From contig JAGDZO010000025.1 of NCBI GenBank assembly GCA_049115815.1, positions 55,446-119,445 of the forward strand: a DNA stretch of 64,000 nt. Reading direction: 5' to 3'. Source of the DNA: Marinoscillum sp049115815. GTDB taxonomy: Bacteria; Bacteroidota; Bacteroidia; Cytophagales; Cyclobacteriaceae. A program made the position numbers and the translations under genes. Under the pieces are notes generated by a model, which was not told where the DNA came from, did not search any database, and worked only from the letters and a program-made list of their open reading frames with translations. This document shows, in pieces, positions 42,761 through 51,531 of this stretch (its first letter is position 1; each line of letters starts with the position of its first letter).

Positions 42761-45420
42761 AGTCCGCTTTGAGATATTCATTAGTATGTCTCTTATTGGG
42801 GTGGGCATTACTGCTTACAGCTCAGTCTGCATATGATTTTGACTTCACCAATAAGTCGCTGAGAGAAGTGGTGGAGCAACTTTCTACCCAGCACAATATC
42901 AAGTTTTCCTACAATCCTAAAGGTTTAAATCAGCTAAGAATCAATAATCGAATCAGTGCCAATTCTGAAGCTGAATTAATCAGTAAAGTTTTTCAGGATC
43001 TCCCCTATCGAATCCAACTTTCGGATGGAGTTTATTTGATTATTCCGACAAAAAGCAAAGAAAAGTCTAGTGCCCTATCTGGTCAAATACATGACAGTCA
43101 AACTGGAGCTCCTTTGGCATTTGCTCATATCCAGACTGAGGATCATCAAGTCATCAGCGATCAGAACGGTCGCTTTAGACTTCCTCCAAGAGAAAAGAAG
43201 CTTACCTTGAAGATTAGCTATTTGGGATACGAGGAGGTGGAAATGGATATTGATCCACTCGACGATAACCTTTCATTGACGCTCGAACAAAATCCGCTCG
43301 TTCTTCAGGAGATCATTCTAAATTCTACTGAGAGCAGTCAGATAGCAACTCGCCCATCCTTTTTTAGCATGAATGCCAAAAGGTTCAATGTACTGCCCAT
43401 GCTAGGTGAAACGGATGTATTCAGATCCATTCAGCTCCTACCGGGAATACAAGCTACTAATGAATCAGCATCGGGCATTGCCGTGCGTGGAGGCACCTTC
43501 TCTCAAAACCTGATCGTATTGGATGGAATGACGCTCTACAACCTTGATCACTTCTTCGGAGTATTCTCCACCATCAACCCCAACGTAGTGGACAACATCA
43601 GCATTATGAAAGGAGGCTTTGGAGCGCAGTATGGCGGCAGGGTATCTTCCGTGATAGACGTAACGGGCCGAACTGGATTTACTGATTCATTGAGAATAGG
43701 ACTAGGACTCAATCTATTGTCTTTTAATGGCTATGTAGAATCTCCTATAGGTAAAAAAACTTCCTTCCTGATTGGGATGCGAGAATCGCTCTCCAGCATT
43801 GTCGATTCGGATAATTATCGTGATTTCTTGACAAACAACAGGAAAGGCTTCATCAACTCCATCGATCCCGAGATCGAAACTCTGGAGCTCTCCCCTTCTA
43901 TAGAATTCAGAGACCTGAATGCGAGGATTAACCATAGGCTCAACGACCATTCAGTCATAAGCGCCAACCTTTATCACAGCAGTGATTATTATCAGGCTGA
44001 TTATGAAGAGGAAGACGAATTATACGAATACAGCGTAATAGACAATGCTGACTGGGCCAATAATGGACTCAGTCTTGACTGGAAAAATCAATTCAATGAT
44101 AATTGGTATGGTAATGTGATGGTGAGCTTATCAGCATATGAAAAACATGAGTCTCTTAATGTCGATCTTCTCTTTTTTGATGAGTTGATACTGGGCGAGG
44201 ATAGTATTGAGGCTAACTCAAGCATAGATCAATACACCTACGAAGTATCCAACTCCATTGGTGATTTCACGCTGAAATCAACCCATGAAATTGAAATCCA
44301 AAATGGAGATTTATTGACAGTCGGTTTGGAGTACAACTCAATAGAGACGCTTTACAATACCTCTGAGAGCTATTCATTGGATTTCTCAGATGATCAGATA
44401 TATACTGATACGCTAGATACCGAAGCTGATATTCTTAGCCTTTTTGGCAATTATAGGTTTCAGAAAAATGGCTTATTCTCCAATTTTGGCCTTCGTGGCA
44501 CCTACTATGATCCAACCGGAGATTGGTTTCTGTTACCACGCTTAGATGTCGGGTTTACTATTAATGAAAATCTCTCAATCAAGGGGGCAACATCCTTTCA
44601 TCGGCAATTTGTCACCCAGTTGTCACTTGCTCAACTCAACAACAGCGAGCAGCTATACTTTGCTCTGAGTGATGATGATTACATTCCTGTCCAGCGATCT
44701 ACCCATTTCATATTCGGCGGTAACTACACTAAAAACAATTGGAGTATTGATCTGGAGTTTTACAAGAAGACAACCCACGGGATTTTGGATGACCTCCAAC
44801 TTATACCACTAGAAATCATAGAAGATCCTGACATAGATGAATTTGACCTATCTGGTACTAATGAATCAGAAGGGCTAGATCTTTTTATAAAATACCGCAC
44901 GGATAAATTCACCTCGTGGATTAGCTATTCATTGGCAAGGTCCAATAATCAGTTTTGGTATAGAAACAATAACAATCCATATCCCTCAAGACAAGACCAA
45001 AGGCATGAAATCAACTTCAGTAATATCTGGAAAATAGGGAAATGGGAAATTTCCAGCCTACTGCTATACGGCTCAGGACGTCCGTATACTCCAGCCAACG
45101 AGAGCTTCAGTGAAGACGATCCGGACTTCTACGAACTTTACAATTTGGATCAAATCAACTCGAAAAGGCTGAGTCCTTATTCACGAATAGACTTAGCAGC
45201 GAAATATTCCTTTGAAATAAAGAAAACCAGATTGGAAACTGGAATTACGCTATTCAACTTGCTTAATACGGCTAATATTAAGTCAAGACGGTACACTTTC
45301 AATTACGATTTTGACAATGACATCTCGGCGGACGATGAACAAGATTTTGTAGAAGTGGTCGCATTGGACACCTATCTTTTGGGTTTTACCCCAAATATTT
45401 TTCTCAATTTGAAGTTCTAA
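42757..45420 (+). CDS. TonB-dependent receptor with STN and carboxypeptidase-like domains (not SusC type)
   Basis: This 887-residue outer-membrane receptor has a signal peptide (RYSLVCLLLGWALLLTAQ) and an STN domain at about 27-98 (LREVVEQLSTQHNIKFSYNP). A CarboxypepD-like domain spans about 108-185 (LSGQIHDSQTGAPLAFAHIQ). The plug holds ETDVFRSIQLLPGIQATNE and GIAVRGGTFSQNLIVLDGM and MKGGFGAQYGGRVSSVIDV. The barrel ends in a Phe-terminated strand (NIFLNLKF). There is no SusD, so it belongs to the signalling TBDTs that import a small or metal-bound ligand or a peptide. Its likely partner is the acidic lipoprotein encoded 150 bases downstream. Substrate unknown. Confidence 0.92.
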   Translation: MKSALRYSLVCLLLGWALLLTAQSAYDFDFTNKSLREVVEQLSTQHNIKFSYNPKGLNQLRINNRISANSEAELISKVFQDLPYRIQLSDGVYLIIPTKSKEKSSALSGQIHDSQTGAPLAFAHIQTEDHQVISDQNGRFRLPPREKKLTLKISYLGYEEVEMDIDPLDDNLSLTLEQNPLVLQEIILNSTESSQIATRPSFFSMNAKRFNVLPMLGETDVFRSIQLLPGIQATNESASGIAVRGGTFSQNLIVLDGMTLYNLDHFFGVFSTINPNVVDNISIMKGGFGAQYGGRVSSVIDVTGRTGFTDSLRIGLGLNLLSFNGYVESPIGKKTSFLIGMRESLSSIVDSDNYRDFLTNNRKGFINSIDPEIETLELSPSIEFRDLNARINHRLNDHSVISANLYHSSDYYQADYEEEDELYEYSVIDNADWANNGLSLDWKNQFNDNWYGNVMVSLSAYEKHESLNVDLLFFDELILGEDSIEANSSIDQYTYEVSNSIGDFTLKSTHEIEIQNGDLLTVGLEYNSIETLYNTSESYSLDFSDDQIYTDTLDTEADILSLFGNYRFQKNGLFSNFGLRGTYYDPTGDWFLLPRLDVGFTINENLSIKGATSFHRQFVTQLSLAQLNNSEQLYFALSDDDYIPVQRSTHFIFGGNYTKNNWSIDLEFYKKTTHGILDDLQLIPLEIIEDPDIDEFDLSGTNESEGLDLFIKYRTDKFTSWISYSLARSNNQFWYRNNNNPYPSRQDQRHEINFSNIWKIGKWEISSLLLYGSGRPYTPANESFSEDDPDFYELYNLDQINSKRLSPYSRIDLAAKYSFEIKKTRLETGITLFNLLNTANIKSRRYTFNYDFDNDISADDEQDFVEVVALDTYLLGFTPNIFLNLKF

Positions 45421-45456
45421 AAAAATCGTCATTACGCTCAATTAGGACGGTTTTTT
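45420..45456 (+). terminator. Terminator-like hairpin after the TBDT gene
   Basis: AAAAAATCGTC (45420-45430) pairs, with one G-T, with GACGGTTTTTT (45446-45456), which supplies the T run. It separates the receptor gene from the lipoprotein gene, which then needs its own promoter (see 45520-45547). Confidence 0.7.
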
Positions 45457-45519
45457 AGCATCATTGCTAGTTCATAAACTTCATTTAATTCAATATTTTC
45501 ATAATATTTTCTAATTGTA

Positions 45520-45547
45520 GGTAGGGTATTTTTTGACACCACTGTAT
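45520..45547 (+). promoter_or_regulatory. Second copy of the ECF promoter motif, ahead of the lipoprotein gene
   Basis: GGTAGGGTATTTT (45520-45532), nine bases, then CTGTAT (45542-45547), identical in both blocks and spacing to 41290-41317. The lipoprotein ATG follows 26 bases later. Flanking and spacer bases differ, so the match is not a simple duplication of a longer segment. Confidence 0.7.
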
Positions 45548-45573
45548 CACTACCAAACAAAATAAAACTTACT

Positions 45574-46689
45574 ATGAAAAAGAGAAGAATAATTTTTGCA
45601 GCAGTATGGGTAGCAATCGCTTCATTGATCTGGTCATGTGAAGAGCCACAAGATGGTGTAACTCCTAAGACCGATGATATTGAGAATAATTCTAAAATCA
45701 ATTCTAGAATTCTAGGATCTAATTCAGCAATCAGCAGAGTCCGAGATGCTGGTTTCGCTAGCCCAATAGGAGCCATATTTGGAAATGTATCAGGGAGCGC
45801 TAATGGTAGAACCAATGCCTCCACTCCTATGCAGTTGATGTCAAGCCTTAAACAAGGAAATGGCCAAAAGGCCAATAGCAGTGCACGAGTTGCAAATGAC
45901 TCCACTGACAATGAGCCTAACTATTGCTTTATTGAAACTTGGGAAGAAGATGGAGCTGGAAACTACCGGTTCACTCTTGACTTTGGAGATGGTTGTGAAT
46001 TTGATGGTGAATTGTTCAAAGGCAAGCTGATAGAAACAGGTTCATACACAGACAATAGCTTTAGCGCCACTACCCTGTTTGACAACTTCGGAGGTGAGGA
46101 TTGGTCCATCAATGGTACAGAGAGTTTCAATGGTACGTGGGAAGGGTTTGACTTTGATGATGAGGACTTTGATGAGGATTATGATGATGAAGACTTTGAA
46201 GATGAGGACTGGGATTACTCTATGGAGTATGAGTTTACCCTAGACCTAAACGAAATCTATGTAGACTTCCAGTACACTGAAGACGACAATGAGGTGAAGA
46301 TTACGGTAGAAACCGAATACAAAGCAGATGGTAAGGAACGTGAAGATGAAAATGGGTTCATCATCGAATCTAACAACGAATCCGTAGTATTGAATACGGG
46401 AGAAGAATTTCACTCTACAGTTGATGCTCCATTGGTATACAGCTATGCATGCGAGGATGAAGCGGATGTTTGGATTCCGGTAGAAGGAATAGAATCAGGC
46501 AGTTATACGTTTGAAGGAGAAAGTGGAACCTATAGCATCGACTATGGTGATGGAACATGTGACAACATAGTGACATACACAGAAAATGGAGAGTTCGAAG
46601 TGGTTGATTTAGGTGATTTTTGGGAAGATGAGGATTGGGATGAAGAAGATTATGATGAGGAGGAGGATGAAGATGATGACAATGGCTAA
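45574..46689 (+). CDS. Asp/Glu-rich surface lipoprotein
   Basis: This 371-residue protein has a lipoprotein signal (AAVWVAIASLIWSC). The mature part is strongly acidic, with DDED runs near 195-215 (DFDDEDFDEDYDDEDFEDED) and at the C-terminus (DEEDYDEEEDEDDD). Between them are short beta-like segments (YRFTLDFGDGCEFDGELFKG, GSYTFEGESGTYSIDYGDG), each with a Cys. The acidic tracts could bind Ca2+ or other cations. It has its own copy of the ECF promoter motif and follows the receptor gene, so it is the probable outer-membrane partner of the TBDT, perhaps capturing a metal complex or cationic peptide. No family recognised. Confidence 0.72.
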   Translation: MKKRRIIFAAVWVAIASLIWSCEEPQDGVTPKTDDIENNSKINSRILGSNSAISRVRDAGFASPIGAIFGNVSGSANGRTNASTPMQLMSSLKQGNGQKANSSARVANDSTDNEPNYCFIETWEEDGAGNYRFTLDFGDGCEFDGELFKGKLIETGSYTDNSFSATTLFDNFGGEDWSINGTESFNGTWEGFDFDDEDFDEDYDDEDFEDEDWDYSMEYEFTLDLNEIYVDFQYTEDDNEVKITVETEYKADGKEREDENGFIIESNNESVVLNTGEEFHSTVDAPLVYSYACEDEADVWIPVEGIESGSYTFEGESGTYSIDYGDGTCDNIVTYTENGEFEVVDLGDFWEDEDWDEEDYDEEEDEDDDNG

Positions 46690-46723
46690 TCAACATTGAA
46701 ATTATAAGTTAGGTTAGGTTCAA

Positions 46724-46759
46724 AGAGGATTAGGTGTTTCACCTGGTCCTCTTTTTTTT
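46724..46759 (+). terminator. Rho-independent terminator of the lipoprotein gene
   Basis: AGAGGA-TAGGTG (46724-46736) pairs with CACCT-TCCTCT (46740-46752) around a TTT loop, followed by a run of T residues to 46759. It closes the ECF operon. Confidence 0.85.
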
Positions 46760-46963
46760 GGTTTTAACCCAATAGCTTACCACAGATCATATTGTTTTAA
46801 CAACGCAGCTCAGGGTCGGCACTTAGATAAACGTTCATTTTTAAAGCGTGACATTTTCTAGTATAACCATGAAATTTCGGAGTATCATTCCATATTTTCA
46901 TGGTTAATTGGCGATTTTAATATTCGATTTAGATAAAAGTCGAATAAGAAATCCTGTCAAGTA

Positions 46964-47294
46964 ATGGCTAATTTTTACTTACTTGGTCTTGCCGGGCCTA
47001 GACAAGTTGGAAAAATAACTCTTATAAAAAAGCTAGGTCCGGAAATTTCTTGAGTTATCAATCTAGACTTGGAGTTCCCTGAAGATGCGGAAAAATTGGC
47101 CATTAAAGAGACTTACTTCAAAGAATTCCAAGATCAACTCATCATCATAGATGAAATTCAAACAAATAAGGATCTTTTTCCAATACTCAGATCAGCAATT
47201 GACAAAAAACGCGTTCCAGGCCGGTTTATCAGTTTTTGATTCTGCGACTCCCGAACTAATCTGGACAAGTGGTGAAGTTGTTGGGGCTATTTAA
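46964..47294 (+). pseudogene. Broken DUF4143-type AAA ATPase gene
   Basis: The plus strand encodes the N-terminal part of a DUF4143/AAA_14 ATPase in pieces. Walker A GPRQVGKITL has Ile in place of the usual Thr. NLDLEFPEDAEKL and QLIIIDEIQTNKDLFPILRSAID (Walker B DEIQ) follow, then VPGRFIS. A TGA (47051-47053) interrupts the frame after EIS, and a frameshift separates VPGRFISF from DSATPELIWTSGEV. Full members have roughly 380-400 residues; only about 110 codons remain. Between 46760 and 46963 no other gene is visible. It is a decayed gene between two functional operons. Confidence 0.85.
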
Positions 47295-47348
47295 ATGACA
47301 TTAATAATAACAGATAGAATTCAGTAGATTTTTCTCATTCAATTTCGC

Positions 47349-49994
47349 TCACTCGAGCCAGACACTTTCAAGAGCAACACCGTGCGTTTCATCCATTTGA
47401 TCGCTAGGAATTCCTGGTCCTATTGAGAATTGAATGCTCTCAATATCGGTGTTATCAAAATCTGAGGTATCGCCAGGATCAAAACAATAGGGTAAGAAAG
47501 AAGGATATGGGCGAGGTAAGGTGACAGTTTCGACCCTAATTAGCTGAGAAAGATCAATCCGTAATTCTTTAGTCTGTGACTCTAAAGTGACGACATTTCC
47601 ATAAGAAACTCCCTCTTTAGTAACAAGTGCGACTTGGAACTTGCATTTTTTGTTGTGTAATGAGTGGGCTTTGATCCCCAACACCTTTTTGGAAGTGAGA
47701 AGTGACTGGTTTTCGAGAATATCAGCATCTATAAAGTGCTTAAATGAGAAATCATTAAGTGGTTTTGCATTTAGGTTTTCCCAATCTTTTTCATTCAGAT
47801 TAGCCACAGAAATGTGTAATTCCGATGAACTGGGGTGTCCACTAGGCAGCAGGTTGATTGATTTCAACCATTTTCTGACTAACCGCTCGGAATCCTTATG
47901 AGCATCGAAAAGAGATAAGGGCTTTTCGATATTCAATATTTCAGCCACATATCGCTTTCGATCATAGAAGTCCCAATCATAGGGGTGACCAGTACGATTG
48001 GTCGGATAAGTCCAAAATTCATCTGTTGCAGTCTCCACTACAAAATCATAATAGAGAAAACCCTCCTTGTTCAAATTATCTTTTGTCAATACTCCTTGAT
48101 AGGTGTATTGATCCACCTGCTCTAATGGGATTTCTTCCCAGACCCTTGGAGATTGGATCACCATCGTTATACTTTTTGGTTGATGTTGACTTATGTACTC
48201 AATTGTAAACATGGCATCTTCACCCCTATTCAATCGTTGTTTGCTTTCATGGATCAGCCAATTCTGACTGACATTTTCTTCAGGAGCGAAATAGTCTCCA
48301 AGCCGATAAAATCCAAAAGGAGTATTTGCGTTCAACTTAGTCTTGACCTTGTCTGAGGAAATCAAATATGCCCCGGGTTTAATTGAAAACGTACCATTGA
48401 CAACCTGCGTCTCAAAATAATTACCACCATTCAAGGCACGTACTTTGAACTCCTGGCCTAATTCCTTTAAGTTGAATCGCATTTGATTTTCATTCCATTT
48501 GATTGCAGCAACCTGCTTATCGGGACTATTTTTACCAAACGGATTTTGTACCCAAATAGCGTCGGGTTGCACTTCAAGACGCCAAATCCCATCTTCGAGC
48601 TTATCTAGAAAGTAAGCACCTCTCCCATCATATTTTATCAGTGGAGAATCCCCATATCCCACAATACGCCTTAGTTTTCTTTCATCTTTAGGCAACTGCT
48701 TAGTATTATTCGTATATAGGTATTGCTCCTCCCCAATATAGCATGCCAAGTCAGATTCATAATCGATCATGAAATCACCAAAATTTGTATTGTCTGGGTA
48801 GCTTCCGAAAGTATCGTATCGGTCAATCCGATGAAATACTTCACCCGCTATCATGAGGCTAATTGCTTTTTGAGGTGTATAACTTAGATTCATATAATGC
48901 GTATTGTAATCCGTATTTACATGAGCCAAAAAGGTTGCATCATAAGCAAATTGAGTTGCTACCTGAATACCCGCAGTTCTAAGACTTCTTGCCATGGCGG
49001 GATAGATATAAGATCTGCCGACATCTGCAGCGTCAAATTCATAGACAATCTTTGCAGCGCTATTTGAGCGCATGATGCTGTCAAATGGAATCTCGTAATT
49101 ATCAACATTTGGGAGAAGATTACCACTCAATTCGCGATTATAGACTAATCCAGTAGGGTACCACTGAAAGGTTCCTCCTTCAGCTCCTCCCTTAAGATAT
49201 GATTCAGCGAAGTGTACGCCATGGCTTACATTGTAAAAAATTGGGGTTGTCGTTCCTGTCGATTTCATCGCGTTAACCATGTTACTAACAAACAATTCCA
49301 CCGAATCGGCCGACCCTGAATGATGAGGCTCATTGCTCACCTCAAAGGCGATCACATTTGGATCGTCTTTATAAGCCAGTCCGGTGTATGGGTTAACATG
49401 ATTAAGTAATTGCTTGAGATAATTGTGCGCAGCTTTGATAGCCATCTGATTGGTAAGACTATTGTTTTTACCATATTTAAACGAAAACCCTGGAGTAGAC
49501 TCATCGGGTTCTGGCCATCCATTCCCCCAATAACCAATGGGCGTAAGCACATAATTGAACCCGCGACTCCTCAGTTCTCCCATCAGATAATCGAACGCAT
49601 CCAGATGTTCATTTTCGAGAAGGTTTCCAAGTGTATCACTAATCTCAGTATCCCACAAGTGACATCTGTAGAGATCGAAACCAAGCCTTGATAAGTGATA
49701 GATATCATTATCCATAGCCTGCTTTATCTCCACTCCCATCCGCTTAGCCGATCGATAGCTGTGAGCAAAGGGTACCGAATAGTTTACTCCAAAACCCTTT
49801 ACCTCTTCCTTACTATCTCCCCATCTAATCACTCCTTGCTTGTCGACATAAGTGCCTTTCTTCACCTGTGCAAAAGACAGATTTACATAGAACGAAAGAA
49901 CCAAAAAGCAAACTAGATACCTATGTATGTTGAGCATTGAGAATTTCAATTTTAATGAATGGATCATTGACCTATCTGTGTTTTTATAAATCAT
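47349..49994 (-). CDS. Clan GH-A glycosidase with C-terminal accessory domains (possible GH147-type beta-galactosidase)
   Basis: This 881-residue exported enzyme may start at 49994 or at the ATG at 49937, which opens into a signal peptide (NIHRYLVCFLVLSFYVNLSF). The N-terminal TIM barrel has clan GH-A residues: acid/base E222 in FEVSNEPHHSG and a candidate nucleophile E319 in KIVYEFDAADVG. Beta-rich domains follow, ending in a carbohydrate-binding-like module (about 700-881). Size and layout resemble the GH147 galactan enzymes of gut Bacteroides, but the family is my guess. In a galactan locus it would remove galactose or trim oligosaccharides made by the GH53 enzyme. It lies 19 bases downstream of the esterase gene. 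Confidence 0.8.
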   Translation of the reverse strand: MIYKNTDRSMIHSLKLKFSMLNIHRYLVCFLVLSFYVNLSFAQVKKGTYVDKQGVIRWGDSKEEVKGFGVNYSVPFAHSYRSAKRMGVEIKQAMDNDIYHLSRLGFDLYRCHLWDTEISDTLGNLLENEHLDAFDYLMGELRSRGFNYVLTPIGYWGNGWPEPDESTPGFSFKYGKNNSLTNQMAIKAAHNYLKQLLNHVNPYTGLAYKDDPNVIAFEVSNEPHHSGSADSVELFVSNMVNAMKSTGTTTPIFYNVSHGVHFAESYLKGGAEGGTFQWYPTGLVYNRELSGNLLPNVDNYEIPFDSIMRSNSAAKIVYEFDAADVGRSYIYPAMARSLRTAGIQVATQFAYDATFLAHVNTDYNTHYMNLSYTPQKAISLMIAGEVFHRIDRYDTFGSYPDNTNFGDFMIDYESDLACYIGEEQYLYTNNTKQLPKDERKLRRIVGYGDSPLIKYDGRGAYFLDKLEDGIWRLEVQPDAIWVQNPFGKNSPDKQVAAIKWNENQMRFNLKELGQEFKVRALNGGNYFETQVVNGTFSIKPGAYLISSDKVKTKLNANTPFGFYRLGDYFAPEENVSQNWLIHESKQRLNRGEDAMFTIEYISQHQPKSITMVIQSPRVWEEIPLEQVDQYTYQGVLTKDNLNKEGFLYYDFVVETATDEFWTYPTNRTGHPYDWDFYDRKRYVAEILNIEKPLSLFDAHKDSERLVRKWLKSINLLPSGHPSSSELHISVANLNEKDWENLNAKPLNDFSFKHFIDADILENQSLLTSKKVLGIKAHSLHNKKCKFQVALVTKEGVSYGNVVTLESQTKELRIDLSQLIRVETVTLPRPYPSFLPYCFDPGDTSDFDNTDIESIQFSIGPGIPSDQMDETHGVALESVWLE

Positions 49995-50013
49995 TTAGAT
50001 TTTAGATTCAATC

Positions 50014-50811
50014 CTAATTATGTGCCGCAATGATTTCTTTAAGAAAAGAGGCCCATTTCGTGTAACCAGCCTCATTCAGATGGACACCATCAGTCGTATA
50101 CGCTTGTGGTAAATCTCCTTCCTCATTCGACATATGTAAATGTGTGTCCTCAAGTGAGTAGATTCTCTCGTCAAAGCCTCGGAGGAGATCGTTTATCGCA
50201 AGAAGTTTCGCTTTTTTATCATTGCCATGCGCTGCGGGCATAATCGTTTGAATCACAACATGCGTATCCGGCAATTCTTGTTTGAGCGTAGTTCCGATCA
50301 AATGAATCTGTGCCGCAATCTTTTCGGCAGTATAGCTAGTCCATAAGTCATTAGTACCTATCATTAAGAACACAGTGGATGGATTTCTACAAATCAATTC
50401 GTTCAGTCGTGCGAGTACACCATCCGTATTATCTCCCGAAATACCTCTGTTTTTCGCATCAGAGACCCCAAGTTTATTTGACCAGTTTCCGCCTTGTTCT
50501 GTCAGGCTATTTCCCAGCATCACAATATCTCCTTCATCGATTGTGTCTTGCTGAAACATGCCGATACGACTTGAAAAATTCGTTTTAGTCCATGAAGAAT
50601 GAGAAGTAATTATAGTATCTACTGGTGGAAAGAGTGCAGTGCAAGGGCCTTGTGGCTCAAGATCAATTACCTCAATCGAGTCAACTACATTTGTAGTGTC
50701 GAGCATATTAACCGGTAAATTTGACCCATCGGATTCACCGCATCCACCTAGTAAACTAATGCTTGTAGATAATAACATTACATAAATTAAGTGCAATCTA
50801 AATGTTGTCAT
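50014..50811 (-). CDS. SGNH/GDSL-family lipoprotein hydrolase (probable carbohydrate esterase)
   Basis: This 265-residue protein has a lipoprotein signal (YVMLLSTSISLLGGC). It carries the SGNH blocks in order: IVMLGNSLTEQG with the nucleophilic Ser, NRGISGDNTDGVL with the oxyanion Gly, FLMIGTNDLW with the Asn, and TDGVHLNEAGY with the Asp-His pair. Such enzymes remove O-acetyl groups from plant cell wall polymers. It overlaps the deacetylase gene by four bases and belongs to the galactan operon, so it probably de-esterifies acetylated side chains before glycosidases act. Confidence 0.9.
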   Translation of the reverse strand: MTTFRLHLIYVMLLSTSISLLGGCGESDGSNLPVNMLDTTNVVDSIEVIDLEPQGPCTALFPPVDTIITSHSSWTKTNFSSRIGMFQQDTIDEGDIVMLGNSLTEQGGNWSNKLGVSDAKNRGISGDNTDGVLARLNELICRNPSTVFLMIGTNDLWTSYTAEKIAAQIHLIGTTLKQELPDTHVVIQTIMPAAHGNDKKAKLLAINDLLRGFDERIYSLEDTHLHMSNEEGDLPQAYTTDGVHLNEAGYTKWASFLKEIIAAHN

Positions 50812-51527
50812 AATTCGTTTAGTTTATCTATTGTCACAAATTGAAAGCCTTCGCTTTTTCCATGCTCAATCATTAGCTCAAGAGCAATAAGCTTCTCGCT
50901 TAATGTGTTATTGAAATCCACATCATGCATCAAGGCAATTGCTCCAGAGTGAAGTTCTTTCCGAAATCGATCGATCATCACCTCACTCGTATTCATTTCT
51001 CCATCCCAATCCAAGGTAGAATGTGACCAAAGGACTGTGGCAATATTTCGCTTCGCTAAAAAGATCAATTGCTCCTCTGAAATAGCTCCAAAGGGAGGAC
51101 GATAATACTCGATAGTTACGCCATAGAGTGAATCGTATACCTTATTGGTTGGAGCAATTTGATTATTCCACAGAGCATCAGGTACCATAGCATTACCGTT
51201 AGGATGGTTCCAGCTATGATTAGCCAATAGATGACCTTCCGTGATAGCTCTTTTCACTGTCTGAGGATGCTGGATCAGATTAGTACCTTGCCAGAAAAAG
51301 GTAGCCTTGATCTGGTGTTCATTAAGGAGATTGAGAATCCGCGAAGTTGCATCAGAGGGACCATCGTCAAAAGTGAGCGCTATTGATTTTACTTTATCAC
51401 TGCCTTTCATTACGATGTAATCAGGATACTTCTCAGCGTATTTATGGAAGTATGCTGGCACATTGAATTCCTGAGTATATGTCAGAAAACTTCTTGATAG
51501 TAGAAAAACAAATAGTGCTAATCGCAT
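50808..51527 (-). CDS. Secreted polysaccharide deacetylase (CE4/NodB domain)
   Basis: This 239-residue protein has a short signal region and a NodB homology domain. Motif 1 is ALTFDDGPSD (metal and catalytic Asp), motif 2 is NHSWNHPN (His metal ligands), motif 3 is YYRPPFG, and LWSHSTLDWDG and ALMHDVDF supply the late motifs. CE4 enzymes deacetylate N-acetyl or O-acetyl sugars with a metal ion. Placed between GH53 and SGNH genes, it likely works on acetylated plant polysaccharide. It overlaps the SGNH gene by four bases and lies four bases past the GH53 stop. Confidence 0.92.
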   Translation of the reverse strand: MRLALFVFLLSRSFLTYTQEFNVPAYFHKYAEKYPDYIVMKGSDKVKSIALTFDDGPSDATSRILNLLNEHQIKATFFWQGTNLIQHPQTVKRAITEGHLLANHSWNHPNGNAMVPDALWNNQIAPTNKVYDSLYGVTIEYYRPPFGAISEEQLIFLAKRNIATVLWSHSTLDWDGEMNTSEVMIDRFRKELHSGAIALMHDVDFNNTLSEKLIALELMIEHGKSEGFQFVTIDKLNEL

Positions 51528-51531
51528 ACTT

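Noticed and set aside
45438..45911. 157-codon minus-strand ORF
   Set aside because: It is antisense to the acidic lipoprotein gene and covers its promoter and terminator; composition follows the opposite strand.
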